DNA from: Phoronis australis
Taxonomy: Eukaryota; Phoronida; Phoronidae
Direction: 5' to 3'
Length of the DNA: 62,000 nt
Assembly (NCBI GenBank): GCA_002633005.1
Contig: NMRA01000402.1
Location: 25,663-87,662 of the forward strand
Part shown: positions 1-13,900 of the stretch, piece by piece
How positions within the stretch are numbered: position 1 is the stretch's first letter
How the letters are laid out: each line of letters opens with the position of its first letter
Translations under genes and position numbers: made by a program
The notes under the pieces: generated by a model
Seen by the model: the letters and a program-made list of their open reading frames with translations, nothing else
Databases searched by the model: none
Told to the model about the DNA's origin: nothing

Positions 1-892
1 GAATTATCGCCCGAGTGGATTTTGGAGAATTATCGCCCGAGTGGATTTTGGAGAATTATCGCCCGAGTGGATTATGGAGAATTATCGCCCGAGTGGATTT
101 TGGAGAATTATCGCCCGAGTGGATTTTGGAGAATTATCGCCCGAGGGGCATTAGATAAGGGGGATAAGGACTGAGAATATGTAATAATCTATTTATAGCA
201 CATACTGAACGAGAAACATTGCAATGAATCGATCTACCTTTCTCGACTCACCTCGGCTTTGTAACTACTTTCTATGTCAGAGGCCCGGGGTCGGAGGTCG
301 TGACCTTTTAAGAAAAGCTGAGCTATTTTTGTCAAATAATGCTTATACTCAAAACCAATTGAAAATTTAAACAAAGTAGAAATAAAGTGAATCCATAAAT
401 TAAGGTTTAGCAGCTTACTACATATTTTATCAGGCTAAGCTTCGACCAGGAAAATATCGGCTGCTAAAGTAGGTTACCAATAGTAACTGAGTATAATGCT
501 CAAGTCAAAGGATCCCAACGACACGATACCCGTATTCAAATTGGAGATCCGTGATTTACAAGTGAGAGAACACGAGAGAAAAAATTCACTGAATTAAAAT
601 ATAGTTTTTATGGAAATTATGTGTTTTATTTTTCATAGCGTATAAATGTTGGTGCAATGCCCTTTGCTGAACATTTAAGTATTCTATTTTCATGTTCGAT
701 GACGTCAGTCGCTGAGTGGTGTAGTGGTAAAGTCGGCGACTCGAAACGCTTGAGGCCCAGGTTCGAATCCGGCCTCGGTTTCCCGCCAAAATGTTATCTC
801 ACTAGTGAGATAACTTTATGGGTTATTACATGGTTGTATCTGCCATTTGAGGCTAATATTGCGATATAAAGATATTTAACATTTGATTACAG

Positions 893-3800
893 GAACTGAC
901 CTTTTTCACCAAGAAAGAAATTCTTCAGTAAGTACAAGGATTCAGTTTTCAATTTCATTTGTGATTTTTTGTTAGAACCAGTAGCTGATAAATGAATCAT
1001 TTTCAGCCTCCTGCTTTAGGTATCATGGTTTTGTGTTTGAAAGACAGGGAGAAATTACATTTTAGCAGATGCAACATTTCTGTTAATTAGCAAATTTCAT
1101 ACTTGTAATCTGTAATTAACATAAAAATAGTCTGGGGATTGCCTTGTCTTTTTTGCTGCATTAAAAGAAAACAGTGCTGGTGGCCTGATAATGGTGCGTC
1201 AGACGTGCGCAGGCCTCATGGTCAGGCCCATTGTAAAAAACACCTGAATTATGTTACACCCCTGTTTTACCGATTACTTGTTGCATGCCATGTTTATTGT
1301 TTCTCAAAAAGAGAAAAAAGAACACCACCACCTTCAGAATGAATGAACAACTACGTAAACATGTCTGCTGCAAAATGATCGTAGAAGTACAACTTGATTT
1401 GTTACCAACATAGTCTCATTTTTTGTAATTTAATAATGATGGTATCTGTTTAAATACCACTTTGTAAATTGTATAAAATCCCTGATTCTGCGAAAAAAAG
1501 TCGAATTCCGTGAATTATGTCTGTCTTCCAATTTATCTGTTATGATACCAGTAGTATGAAAAGTTCAAGTTTCTATTTGGGTGAAATGGTCTGTTTGTTT
1601 TGTGATTGTTCTTGTTAAAATTGTCTGAGCACACACCTATTCTGCGCTCAGTATTGTCTGTCTGCCTTGACTTGCCATATTGTATTACATGTACCTTATG
1701 AGGACGCTTTTTGTTATTTTGGATATTTTACTTACTATGAAAGATTTTTTGCCTTTCTAGTTGATTTGTACTATAAAAACAAAATTTTAATTAAATAAAA
1801 AAATTAAAGCAATTCTTTAAACACTGAGTGGACTACATGCGGGTGGGCATCTACGTTCAGCACATTTGATAGAATACATATGTGTGAAAACAGCTTTCTT
1901 GAACCAGCTGACATATATCGAAATCTGATTATGCTTTGTGTATTAAGAATTATAACTTTTATGCAATTTTTCATCACAAAAGTTTCTTATTACTTGGTAA
2001 AGTATTTCAAATTGACCAGGGATACTGTGAACTCAGTCGAAACGCATGTACTACGGGGAGGGGGCTACAAATAATTAAACTGCACTACGGATTGAGGACT
2101 TCTTAGTCAAAACATTTGCTTGCAGTAAGGGATGGGTATGTCAGAAAGGCAGCCTATTGAAATTTTCTTTATGCCAGTGCGGTGCAAAAATTTACTGAGT
2201 GACACAATACTTCACAAGATGCATTAGGCTATTTTAGGGCAAATTAACTATATTCAGCTGTGACAAGTTTCAAGAGTCCACAGCCATGTAAAGACGACTC
2301 TGGACACAGGGTCGCGTATATTCGTATTTACTAACCGTGGTTACTGTACATGTATGTCGTTGATGGGACTGGCTCTTAAGTCGTAAATAGAAAATGTACA
2401 TGTAACCGTAACACAAGATGAGCTGAAGGAAGACGTTTGTATGAACAACACGTGGAATTACAAACTTAAGTTAGTCGAAACCTAAGTGTGATAGATGACT
2501 GCTTGCAAAGATACTCTATAATATACTATAACGTCTTTTGCAACTTGTCCGAAACGACAGGCAATCAAGACGTTACATGTATTTTTATTGATTAGCCCAG
2601 TGCCCTACCATGGTTACCACAGGTACCGAAGGCGTGAAGAAAGCCTGATAAAAAGTGAAGTAAACCGGAGGTAAACATGAGTACTACCCGGAGAGTAGGC
2701 GTGAGGCGACCGTGACTGATTTCTGTCACGCCTGCGTTCCGGTTGCGCTCCGGTCTGGCCAGGCGTGAGGTAGCCCGGACGAAGTCTAAAAATTCAGTGG
2801 CTGTACTGTACATGTGTGGTTTGTGGGAGAGGAGGAGCCTGTCGATCTCCTCGTACCACTTCATTCATTTGCTGTTTACTTTTTCAGTGTGTTCAAGAGA
2901 TTCTCCCAGCTAGACCAAGCTGTGCAGATGAACCCTACTGTAAAGCTGCCTATGGCCAAGATACTGGAGTTGCCGGAATTAAAGGTACACAGTTCACGTC
3001 TACTGTCTTACACTGAGAACAGTTTAGATGACAACTCTAAATTATTTTGGTGACCTTGACGGTTGTGTAGATATTACTTTGAAAATTAATGTTGTTTCAG
3101 TGCTGACTTGACTGTACATTATTTCTGGAATACCATCCAGTTCTCTTGAAAATGTATGCATTTCATACTTCTGAAGTGCATACGCGGATAATGCAACTGT
3201 TACTGCAACAACATAAATGAGAATCCTCAAAAGTCTATAAAACAGACAGGCAGCTTTCACCTCTGCTTCGGTACAGAATGTGGTAGAAAATTCTGCAGTT
3301 TTGGGACTGTTCAGACCTATTTTATTTTGTTCTCAAGGTCAGAACTTGTTAACTTTTGGAAATAAGCAGTATTGGTCATACCAAATTCAAGAATTTTGGT
3401 CAATGACAAGCGATCATTCTCATCTTGTTTGAGGTCAGGTAAAATGGTTGCGTTAGCAGCTAATTTTGAGGATTTTTTTGAGCTGCCAAGTCTGTTTTCT
3501 GACTCTGTTGATACAAAAATGCTGTGTTCGAAATTTTAGAGTTATGAGGAATGGCAACAACAACCATCACCCAATCCCCAGAATTAAGAAAATTTAATTT
3601 CTGCTTGAATGAAATTTCATGTCCCAAATTTAGAGGCTAGCCCAACTGGAAAATTTTTTCTCTCATAACCCATTTTTATTAGCATTGCTCATTAGTTGTC
3701 ATGGAGAAGTTTGCAATGCCCTATTTAAGATGTGGAGTTTGAGGAAATTGGGCTTTGGTGTTGGGGAAAGAATCTTTAAGCATACCAGTCAGACAGTCGT

Positions 3801-6800
3801 TGAGAAGTCAAAACTGTACGTCGCAATAGCCAATGGTTGAACATGAGTGTGAACAACACATTTTTGTTGATCCAATTTTTTAGCACCAATGAATATGAAT
3901 GCTATCAGGGACGTAATATGTGTTCACGCGTGCATTTTTTAAGTGATCGCTACGTTCTCCTTTCTTTCCATATTGAATTGAGAGTGACTATTGTCCGAAT
4001 CTGAGAAATTATGGGAGCTTGAATTTTGTCATTTTTTGTCGATAATTCAGAGGTAACAAATTTTGAACTTTGTCATTTGGCACATTTTAAGTTGAAACTT
4101 CGAAAGTCTAATCCTGTTTCTTATCCCCTCTATGTTTATTCTATTTTAGGTGAACCCTTTTCGTGATAGAATCTGCAAAGTTTTCTCCTCGGCTGGTAGT
4201 GGGGACATGACCTTTGAAGACTTCCTTGACATGATGTCTGTTTTTTCCGATAATGCACCGAAGAATGTTAAAGTCGAGTATGCCTTCAGAATATACGGTA
4301 GGTGTATCTGGAAGTGAGCAAATAGACTGAAGGATATCGAATGTTGTCAGATTTTCAACACATGGTGGTGTCACCAAATATCTGCTTCAGAGAAGAAGCT
4401 TTCATTACCATAATTCTACCAATTAGTTTGCTCAAAATAAATTTTTAATTAGCCAGAGTGTGCCAAATAGACTGAAGATATAAGTGTCATATTTTAGTTC
4501 CCATATGTGACCTTATAGTTGTCTATAAGATGAGTATACACTGATAAAATTACACTTTGATAGCAAATCTGTCAAGTTGACAGGTGTGCAAAATTAACTG
4601 AATAACAAATCATGGCCAACTGCCCAAACATGACTTTAATGAAATGCGGCTTGCGGATTGCCAACATGATCCAAGTAATGGGTGACAGAGTTATATTGAT
4701 GACATTTGGTTTTGGCCATAATACGAATACGAACTTAAAAATCAGTGCATACATAGACAAAGACATTAGCCAACATTTCAGTTTATTATCGCTAAGCCAT
4801 TCTCAAGACAAAAGTTCCAGTCAGGTATCACTGGAGAGCAGTCTGCACACTCAGGTACACATCAAAATGCATTGTGAGGATAGAGACCAGGAATCAAAGC
4901 AGTGGGAGCTCAAATGAATCAATGTTTCTATTCAAATAGTGCTCAGCATGATTCTGAAATATCCATAGCCTCCTTTATGGGTATCCTGAAGATGGTATTG
5001 TCCTTGTCCAACATCTGAACACCAGACAGTAATCTATAGTGTAACCAGTGGTCAATGAATGATTAAGAATAGCGCTGTGTGTTTTGTTATGCTCTTCCAA
5101 CACAAGAGTACTCTACCCTATCAATTATGAAACAGTCTTTTGAGCATATGACTCTAAAGTGACCCCACACTCATTGAGGTCATCTNACGACTCCAGTGAG
5201 CACGATTTTGAGTATGAAATCTCGAGTATGAGTATGAGTCTGAGTAAGGAGATTGGAGACCGGGCCCAGGAATCAAAGCAGTGGGAGCTCAAATGAATCA
5301 ATGTTTCTATTCAAATAGTGCTCAGCATGATTCTGAAATATGCATAGCCTCCTTTATGGGTATCCTGAAGATGGTATTGTCCTTGTCCAACATCTGAACA
5401 CCAGACAGTAATCTATAGTGTAACCAGTGGTCAATGAATGATTAAGAATAGCGCTGTGTGTTTTGTTATGCTCTTCCAACACAAGAGTACTCTACCCTAT
5501 CAATTATGAAACAGTCTTTTGAGCATATGACTCTAAAGTGACCCCACACTCATTGAGGTCATCTTATACTTATCTTGTTTAGAAGAGCATGAGATGCAAA
5601 ATGAATGTTTGAATTTAATAGTGAATATACGACCAGACCTTACTATCGTAGTTAATGACCAGTGTATTAGTAAGAATTAAAGACGCGGATCTATGTTGGT
5701 ATTCTCCGAAGTGCAAAACTGACTGTGTGCGAATCAGGTGAGGCAATAAATTTCCACCAAGTCAGCCTTGTGTGAAATAATTGATGGGCAAAATATTGTT
5801 TTTACAAATAAATGTGGGTGTGCGAAATGAGGTGAGTGTGCTACACAGGTGAGGAGTAACCATTAGCTAAACTTATGTTGAGACAATGCTTTTTCACCTG
5901 CGTATTTTGTGGATTTCTGCCCAATAAGTGGCCCGATCTGATTAAAACAAATGGTGCAGCTAGGTCCAAGAGACGCATGTTCTATCTCAAGGCTAAGAAA
6001 TCCTGGCCTAAAGTGTGTCAAAGTTTGGCTAAGTGATCTTGTCTCACAATGTGCACTCAATATTTGGCTGATAAAACTTCATGAGTGGTTGCTTCTGATA
6101 CAGTTGTGATATTGTCCAGTTCCCTATTTGATATCCTGTTGTACTTCTAAGACTATTTATTATTTCTTGTCATTTCCTGGCCTTATCATTTTGAGAAACA
6201 CGAGACTACCTTTAATGAAACTATTTTGTTCTCATTTCTGTTGTTTCATTTCTTTTCCTGCAGCAGCATAATCAATGGCAGATAATTTAGTCCACACCAG
6301 TGGTCAAGTTAATAAAGGGTTGAATGTACAACAGCTGTCACACCTGGTCTGTTTAATCAATGAAACAATTACATATTGTAAGGTACTGTAACACAATGGC
6401 AATCAGTGCCAGCGAGCAGTACTGTTTCAGTTCACATTTCAACTGATAATTATGATTTGATTATGCGTAGCTTGTGTCAAGGACCAATATTTTCCCACTC
6501 AGTAAACTGTAGCTTATTGGTGGCATTTGCCTTTCGTCTTTGGAATACACTTTTAGAAAAATACGACCAGTTTTAAAGTCTGAATATGTGTTACTTTAGA
6601 TGTGTTTAAAAGTTTAGTCACTACAATGCAACCCCAGGGATTTAAATAACACAAAATGAACCCTGGAATTGACTGTCTAGCAACATGTGGTTTATAGTAT
6701 AACACCTAAGATAAGATTGTTGTATTTCTCTGTAATGTAAAATGCTTGATCTTAAGAAACACTGTACCCCTTGTACATACACGGGTGCATATTGCTTTCG

Positions 6801-9800
6801 TCTTTGTCCAGCGTCCATCTCCTAAACCCTTGCAAGATCTTAATGAGATTTGGCAAAGATAATGGCTGAAGCAATGAGTTTCAGATGCATTTAAATGCTG
6901 TTGTGTGGCTCTTGTTAAAAAACCTGTATTTCCTGCACTCGTTTTAGTGAAAGAAGTAATTTATCCAGAATAGACAACAAAGGTTCTGTCTAATTGCTAC
7001 ATTTAGTTTTTCTAAATGTTTTCTAACCCAGGATTAGAAATACTCTGTTTTATCAAATATTCTCCGTCTTGTGTATTCAAATTACTCAGTATCTTCCTTC
7101 AAAACTCACTGAAATTACTCTCCTTAAGAAAACTGCTCAGGATTTTGTTTTGTGAAATTATTCAGTACTTTGTTTTCCCACTTATTTACCTCAAGCAACA
7201 CCTTGCTCTCACGTTTTTGCTAATTTCGACTCAGAGATCTCCTTAGAATGAGCTGTTCCATGTCACTTAAGTCTTGTGCAACATCTGCTTTGATAAAGAC
7301 TGTCTAGTGATGTCAAGATTTTTCTTCAGGTTGGCTTGTAAGTTGTAACCAATGTCGGGTATATCATCAGACACTTGGGAAAAATCCACCTCGATGGGCA
7401 GATTTTTTGCCAAGGCGTTACTCAAAACCTTCGTCTCGAATTCCACCTCAAATCTTCACATGGAAAATGCATTTTCATGCCAAGAAAACTAGATCTGCCT
7501 CTCCCAGACTATGCTAATACATTTTCTTGTTCAAGTTTTCCTCCGTAGCTATCGTCAGACAAAGTTTTGAAAAATTTTGGGCATTCACAATGTTGTTAGA
7601 AGCCTTTGACAAATCAAAAAAGGACATCTTTGGCAATTATTTTTGTCCAAATTTGATGAAATTTTACCATAGTCTTGTATCACTCCTAAGTTCAGCAGAC
7701 TACAAACAAAGGGAGGTCATTGCTACAGAGCCACTAGTAAGTGCACCTGGTGTTATTCCAAGGTTATGGTTTTTGACATGGAAAATTAGGTCAACTTGCT
7801 CAATGTGCTTCCTGTTTTTCTAGATTTTGATGAGGACGATATGATATCGAGGAGCGATTTGAAGGAGGTCATTGACCGCTTAACAGGAGCACCAGAGGAC
7901 AAGCTTTCTGAGGAGGACATGCAACAGTTGATTGACAACGTAAGTGGTTGGACATCAGTACAATTTTCATCATCACTGAAGAGTTGGTTCTTGTAGAACG
8001 TTTTTTTTTTTTGAAAATAGCCACTCTCGCATAACTTTCAAAGTGCATGAAGTTTGATGTATGCTTGACGCCAATGTGCCAGGTCAAAGCAATATTCCCC
8101 TAGCAAGCTGCAGTTGAAGTCCTTTTTTATCAATTTGGTATATTCTGTTTGCTCCGACATTGATTTTGATGAGGACGACATGATGGTGGGGAATGATTTG
8201 AAAGAAGTAATTGATCAATGTATTTTGAAGAATGCACCAACCATATTCTGTCAATGCCCTTCTATAGTCATTCAGTTCTAGCTGCAGTCTCCTAAGAAGG
8301 TATTCATATTCTCACAACACTTCAATAGTCCTTCACTTCTACTAGAATCCATTATGCCCTACATCTTGTTTCCCAATCCCCAATTGTGAATGTTTCTTAC
8401 TAGTTGCGATTACAATAGCCACCAGGTGGCACAGTGCCTGGACTTTGATGACTGACTCCTTTTGTTTTAGGATTAAGGAACAAGCTTGGTTTTTTCTGGG
8501 ATAAGTGCCTTGTGCTTGTAGCAAGTTCTTTCCCGACCATATTAGACACTGCAGACTACAAACAATAAATCTACAATTGAAAATTGAACTTTATCATTGT
8601 TTGGACGGCAAAAAATCCTTGAACTACCACAGAAAAAAGAGAAATATTGCACAGAGCAGCTGCTGTTCTTTGTTGATATGTCCTGTGCAATGCAATATGG
8701 CTACTTGACTTGTGTACACCACCCCACTGTGGAGCTCTTACATATATCTAGTGAGTGATCTCACTATCCCAAAGAAGGCAGTCAAGTTTGAATGAGAGTA
8801 GTTCTCTTCTCTAAGAATCCATTGGTCACATTCTCCTGACATTGCAAAGTGTGGTTGCTTGGTCTTCAAATGACTAGATATGATGTAATGGGCTCTAGTC
8901 CTGCCATCTAGTGAGCATCTCTGTAACTGTTGTTGCAGATCTTTGAAGAAGCTGATCTAGACGATGACGATTCCCTTTCATTTGCTGAGTTTGAGCATGT
9001 CATCTCAAAGGCGCCCGATTTTATTAAGTAAGTTCTTAGTCACATTTAGTTTTCAAAAGTGCTGGCAACATTTCTTCTCAATGACAAAGAAACTTCGGAA
9101 CAAAGCAATTTGGCAAACTTTCAAGTAATTTCAAGTTAGTTAAGACTTACAGTACAAGACAGAAGTATTCAGACAAAATATCATTTTTCAATCATGACGG
9201 CTAGTTGTGCTAATAGCAAAACGTGATTGGTGATAACCATTAGGGTGGAAAATTTTTAATGACAGAATGCCTTACCTTCATTCCCAGTCACATGAGAAGA
9301 CAACTATGACGATGATGAATTCGGCTTTAGGTTATCTGTCATGACAGGGAATTTTGGGTCATTTTGTTTTAACATTTTTAGCTTGTAGCGTATGTCTGGT
9401 CTCCTTTCACGTCTTCTCCGTGATTTTGAGCAATAAATTCGACAACTATTGATGACAAATTTTTTATGAAAACTACGGTAACCATACAAAATCTTGGTTT
9501 CCTCCATTCTTGATGGAATTTACTGTAGACTAATGAAAACTGATCAAAACTCGTCGTAACAAACCATCTTGAGGTCATTCTGAACACGGTATTCCGGGCT
9601 TGGCTCTTCAAAACCCATAGGGATAGTAACACACTTCTCAACCACGACGGTCAACATAAACCCTTTGTTAAGCTGTTTTTACTTACACAGCCCAATATGG
9701 GTTGTAACTAAATTTGCTTTTATCAAAGCTACTTGTCTGTAGCAGCAGTTGGTTTTCGATCCAAAGACTAGAATGTTATAAGTGAGCAAACATTATAAAC

Positions 9801-10996
9801 CAGATCTATTGCAACAGGGTTTGACTGTACCTTGTAGCATCAATATATCTTAGTGGTAACATCTTGGGGCCCATTTCATGAAGTGACTTAGGATGGAAGT
9901 TTGGCCTTATAATACACATATTTAAAAAATAATATACTTCAGCAAAGTATCTTTAGAATGTACTTATAATTGCTACCGGGATTTTCCATAGATAAGCCCA
10001 CCCGGATAAGCCAATGGAGCATTTATTCGGAAAATTTCCTCAGAAACCCACTCTCAATCAACTTTTTGTCACAAATTCAAGTTTGTGGAGCATTTATGAT
10101 TAATGAAAATGAAGGTGTTGCCAAACTGTGCATTTATTAACATATTAACTTTAAAAACCGTTTTAAGTAAAAAATGTCGGCAAAGCTATGACCTTCCGTT
10201 TACACGACCCCATTTTCCGAGTAAACACCAAGCAGTGATGTGCTCAGAATAGTAGGACTTAACCTTTACTCTGTATTTGTGAAGTGGGAGTGCAAGACCA
10301 AATTTCTCTGACTCTAGACTCCTTTCAGGAAACAGATCCCTGAGCCCATAGTCCTGCTGTTCTTTACAACCGTTACCATTACAGCTTTCTATTTTCAGCT
10401 CTTTCAAGATAAGGCTTTAAACAGGAAGGTGTCTAAGCGCATATGACGTGAATTCATTGTGCATGCGTTTACCAAGTTTTCTAAGCTGTTATGACAATCT
10501 CAAAGACATTTCAATTTCAGAAAGTGTATATTTAGTCATAATTCGTACTGTACGTTATTTCTGTTATAAACATATTTAAATTGCTGGCAATTTATATTTA
10601 ATGGATCGATTGGTGTTGGGTGTTTGTTAAAAAGACATGATGTGCAAATTACGAATGAAAACTTCTAGAAAAACTCAACGTAGTATCTCCCAACATTGTG
10701 GAGACACGTGGCTCTTTTTTCTGGGAAGTGGCAGTGTGTCCCAGTCGCAATCCAAGGCCTAAAGTTGTCCGTGAACACGACAGAAGTTGGTACAATTTCC
10801 ACACGAACAAATCAGCTGCAATTCCTCAGAAGATGTGAGCGGCTCCGCATTGTTGGGAGAGAATTGTAGTGTGTTTTTTCCTCACGTTTTGATTCACAAT
10901 TTTGCCCATCAAGAACTTTATCTGACTGAATGTTGATGTTCATCAAGTGATGTGCAGTAATTTTCTAACTTAACCAGTTTTAAAAGAATGATGTGA
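893..10996 (+). CDS. CIB4: CIB-family EF-hand calcium-binding protein (CIB4/CIB1-like), 5' partial, 6 exons
   Basis: Calcium- and integrin-binding family protein, a small calcium/magnesium sensor that binds partner helices such as integrin tails. Exons: 893-927, 2888-2984, 4150-4297, 7824-7939, 8939-9027, 10978-10996. All introns are GT-AG and the phases join to 504 nt (167 residues plus stop). The frame opens with [12 protein letters not shown], then [17 protein letters not shown] and EYAFRIYDFDEDD. EF-hand 3 has D-F-D-E-D-D with D, not E, at loop position 12, as in the family. EF-hand 4 ([13 protein letters not shown]) has a regular E at 12. [11 protein letters not shown] closes the conserved core. 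Family proteins are about 185-190 aa, so only the N-terminal ~20 residues (MG-type, often myristoylated) are missing; that exon is probably left of the window. The [16 protein letters not shown] and LSFxEFEH motifs look closest to CIB4, but CIB1 is also possible. Family assignment is certain; the paralogue is inferred. Confidence 0.9.
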
Positions 10997-13900
10997 ATAA
11001 GCATTAACTTTATATTTTGGTGTTTATTGAACGTTTATCTTGTATAAATGATTTGTACTGAGCCATGTTACTTATGGTATTTCTATTATATTCCACATTG
11101 AAATCTGTATAGTACAGTTAGTTTTCATTAAAGTTGATGAAATTTATCTATTATATAAAATGCATCGTTTGCACAAACTCTGTCTCTCCTGCTCCAGTAC
11201 AGACCTTCGTTGCGCCCGTTTCGACACTGCCTTGGTCCCAGGTATTGCACCGACCCCCTATTTGGATTCGAGGTGTTCTATTTTTTTCTCGCGGGCCTTT
11301 TTTGCGGACGCAGAGGGAGGGTGGCCAGTTTCGTACTGGCGATGGTGATGTCAGTATGTCGGCTCAACGGCCTGGGTGACGTCACTCCATCGGCTTAATT
11401 TCACTCCCTCCGGCTTCTGTCGCATATAAATGGTGCCTCATTAAATTTACCCAGATGTTGGAAAATTGGCGTTCTTCAGTTATTCTGCTGCTAAAATTAA
11501 TTGCCATGCGCTCTTTAGGTGCCATTACGTCACCTATTGGCCAATTTCCATGTTCTTAAATCAACCGTGAGGTTCATGTCATAACAATCGGAAGTGGTTT
11601 CATTTCGTTACAACCCAATTTCAGAACAAACCCTCGAGAGAGAAATCACAAAATGTTAGGAATTGGCGCGTACGTGCGCATGTCACGAGTATACACTTTT
11701 CAAAACAACGTCAGGTTTTCCTTAGTTACAAGGCGGAGATAGGCCGTAACGGGCAAGGTGGATGTCAGTTCCCAGATTCTGCATGCATCCCTGCAGGTTG
11801 TTAGCTCTAAGTTTCACGACGAGGTGACGAGCTGAGCACCCGGGTTGTGCGAAATTTCGGTGTTTAACGGAGCTCCAGACACTGCTACCTAGCGCAGTAT
11901 GTACATTTATGATGCAACTTTTGTAACTATTACATCTATATACTTTGAGCACGGCCTCTTCAAGAAGTATTCTTGTCTCTTGCAGTGAACACTGTAGCTG
12001 TAGCTGTTTCCCCTAGGCTTTTTCCACTAGCTACTACCCGTTCGAAACAAACTTTTTTGTTAATTTTAAAATGATATACTGTAATTTTCTATTTGCTTTC
12101 CTTTTGATTTATGCCACAACTTTGATGAAGCCAGATAAATTACATGATATGTATGATATTCGTCAACTTTTTTTGAAAACTACAATATCTGGAGATTAAG
12201 AAATCATAAAGCAAGTGTGTATTATGAGCTTGTTATATTATCTGCTCCTGTTTACTCATTCTGTTTGGTTTTAAGGGTGTAATTAATAATTGGAAAAGAA
12301 CAATGAACATTTTACACAAATATTTATTCTCATCAACTCATACACACGTCAACTTTATTTTGAGCATTTCTGTAATTGTTGAAGTGAATTTATCCTTTAC
12401 GGAAGAATTTGATTATGCTTAAAATGTATCACAAGGCAAGTTATAAGTTGAGCAAACACATAGAGACCTTCCTTTAACTTCTTAATACTAGTACCTAGTT
12501 CTAGACACTATTACTTGTTTTCATAGCCTGAAATATGAACTATTTATTAGGATTCCCTCCTTCAACTGTATACAATTTGTGAACCCAGAATGATGCCAAT
12601 TTTAAATCAGAGGTGAGACACTGCACAGATCAAAGGTATTAAAATGGCCGAGAAATGCTTATTGTGTGAAAATAGCTAAAAAGTTAAACATTTTGTGACA
12701 AAACTGCTTAACTGCTGCTTAGCAATTCCATACATAACTCAGTTTTCAGTTGAATGTAACTGCATGTTGTGGATGACACCAAAATGGTTAAAAGTCACAA
12801 TTTGTATGAAAGTGCCATGTTATGTGCATTTTTTTAAGTGGTTTCTTTGTAGATTCACCTAGTAGGTAAGCAGCAAAGTTATCTGACTGGAACCTGTCCC
12901 CTGCTTTCAAAATATATATCGCGAATGGCTCGATCTCGCAGATGTACGCTTCTGTCTTTTACCATGGACACTGGTGCAAAGTCAGTTACCATCGGGCGTC
13001 TAGACGAAATGTTGTTGAGTCCCGGCAGATGAATCAGGTCAGAGTGACGCGTAGAAAGAATAGCACTGAAATGTAAATAGAACATGGGGAAAACAATGTA
13101 GTAGGGTATCTAATGGCAGTTTTGTTGAGAGCTTTAAAACCTTGTCTAGGCTATAGATCTATTAACGTTTGTCCCTGTATCAGAAAAAAACTCATTTACC
13201 AGACACAAATTTTATTGTGCACATCAAAGTTTCAACCCTAGCCTGATACACATTTTCAACTGGAAGTGAGAAGAGCTAGGTCAAGTCAGATAGAACCTTC
13301 ATGATCAAATGGAGCATGCTATTGCGTTGCCAATAACTGATAACAGATGTCATCTCCTCTACTGAGTGCTTTCACTATTGGTCAACTAACTAAAATCAAA
13401 TTACAGACTTTCCAAGAGCATAAAAATGTGTTCTTGCTTATTGATACATACTGCGCCATTTGAAATATGAAATAATCAGTGAAAGCAGAAGTTACATGAC
13501 AGGCAATAGCAGACACAGTGAGAAAAGTGGTGGAATATAAAAGTACGAAGCAAATAGGCAGATCAACCAATTGACTAATTATTCTTGAAACTTTGTAACG
13601 TTTTCCATGTTAAAGCTTGTGTGCCCAAATCACTGGAATTAACAGCATTTGTAGCTGGCTTTAGATGGACCAGTTGCAGGTTGCATGAAGCAGTCCTAAT
13701 AGGGACTCAATTGTGTTCCCTACATTTTCAGTGCATTTTTAGCATTTGTTTACTAAAATGTTACATTTTGCTATCAATTAATCTTCATCATGAGCTCCTG
13801 ACTTTTATATCATACCTGAAAATTGGACTCTCATTTCAATGAAACAAACATTTGGACTAAGTCCTTAAATTTGAGGCGTTGCTTTAAAAGGTCCCCATTT